Source: Oreocharis arfaki
Taxonomy: Eukaryota; Chordata; Aves; Passeriformes; Paramythiidae
DNA: 64,000 nucleotides
Direction of reading: 5' to 3'
Assembly (NCBI GenBank): GCA_013398015.1
Contig: VZRR01012437.1
Span: 125,804-189,803 of the forward strand
The stretch's first letter is position 1. The number at the start of each line of letters is the position of its first letter. The notes beneath the pieces are model-generated. The model saw only the letters and a list, made by a program, of their open reading frames with translations. It was not told the DNA's origin and did not search any database. This document shows, piece after piece, positions 63,272 to 64,000 of this stretch. Both the position numbers and the translations under genes were made by a program.

Positions 63272-64000
63272 GTACTAAATTCCTTTAAATTAGTTACTTG
63301 AATTTTGTACATAATGTTAGGAGGGCAGAATTATTTTTAAGGTGTGGCACAGTGTTTGATAGAAAGATGACAGGCATGATTTTACTTTTGTGGCTTTCCA
63401 GTCTTCAACTGTCTTGAGGTACTGGAAAACACTTTCTCCTTTCCCTTCTCTCTTCCAAATACAAAAGGCAGTGGCTGAGCTTTACTGCAAGTCAAATGTT
63501 ACTCTACAGTATTGGAGTATTGCCACACTCTGTTGCAGGGTTTGTGATTAGGCTCTGTAAAGGCAACATTTCCAGCCATTTTGTGCAGTGCTTTTGCTAG
63601 AGGAGTATTTCCTTTTGGATAAATGCCAATCCATCAGTCTCTCTTTACTTCCCTTTGGCTTTTCCACCTTGCTTAAAACTTGAACACTGAGATAAGGCAT
63701 TGTGCATTGACTCTTCAGAGAAATAGCTGAAGAGTAGATTTGATCGTATCATTCAGTGATTAAAACAGGAATTTAGAACCACCGGTATGGACAATCTAAA
63801 GCTCTAGTCCATCCCTATTCTGTCCTCTTTCCTCCTGGTAGAAAATCCCACTTATTTGTATTTTAGGTACCTATTAAACCTAGGAACCTAGTTCAGCCTC
63901 AGGTAAACTAACAACAGTCCAGATGAGCTGTTTGGATAATACTGGGGATATAATAAATTAGATGCATTCTGTTTAGACAAAAGTCATCACTAGTCAGTGA
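63272..64000 (+). other. PEX1: PEX1 intron 15 (5' part)
   Basis: Intron begins GTACTA. No further exon was recognised before the window ends. Confidence 0.75.

Overview
The window is vertebrate, almost certainly avian, nuclear DNA. It holds spliced genes with GT-AG introns, several CR1 LINE fragments with bird-type 3' ends, and two solo LTRs of avian endogenous retrovirus type. Nothing prokaryotic is present. Gene order and orientation match the known CDK6 - FAM133B - RBM48 - PEX1 block (human 7q21), read here as CDK6(+), FAM133(+), a calaxin/EFCAB1-like EF-hand gene(+), RBM48(-), PEX1(+). Two runs of N (18519-18847 and 45318-45539) lie in GC-rich promoter islands. They probably hide the first coding exons of FAM133 and RBM48.

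Layout. 1-406: CDK6 intron. 407-553: last CDK6 coding exon. 554 to about 13.9 kb: probable very long CDK6 3'UTR with seed matches for miR-34, miR-124 and miR-29 and one antisense CR1 fragment. 14.4-18.0 kb: intergenic, with a possible antisense coding relic, a 711-bp solo LTR with a 5-bp target duplication, and unassigned GC-rich sequence. 18.05-18.5 kb: CR1 running into the first gap. 18.8-33.7 kb: FAM133, with ten coding exons visible. 34.3-39.3 kb: six-exon calaxin-like gene, intact except for a 2-bp frameshift in exon 3. 39.5-45.5 kb: RBM48 on the minus strand, with a 1046-bp solo LTR in an intron. 45.54-45.73 kb: probable bidirectional RBM48/PEX1 promoter. 45.7-64 kb: PEX1 exons 1-15 (867 codons), covering the N-terminal domain, the D1 AAA module and the start of the D1-D2 junction. 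The gene continues past the window.

The genes are not an operon-like system. CDK6 is a cell-cycle kinase. FAM133 is a lysine/serine-rich nuclear-type protein of unknown role. The EF-hand gene resembles the axonemal calcium sensor calaxin. RBM48 is a minor-spliceosome cofactor. PEX1 is a peroxisomal AAA ATPase. The points most worth a second look are the extra calaxin-like gene and its frameshift, three GC-AG introns among 31 complete introns, a 17-bp perfect inverted repeat in a FAM133 intron, and overlapping convergent 3' ends of the calaxin-like gene and RBM48. I found no evidence of a novel multi-gene system.
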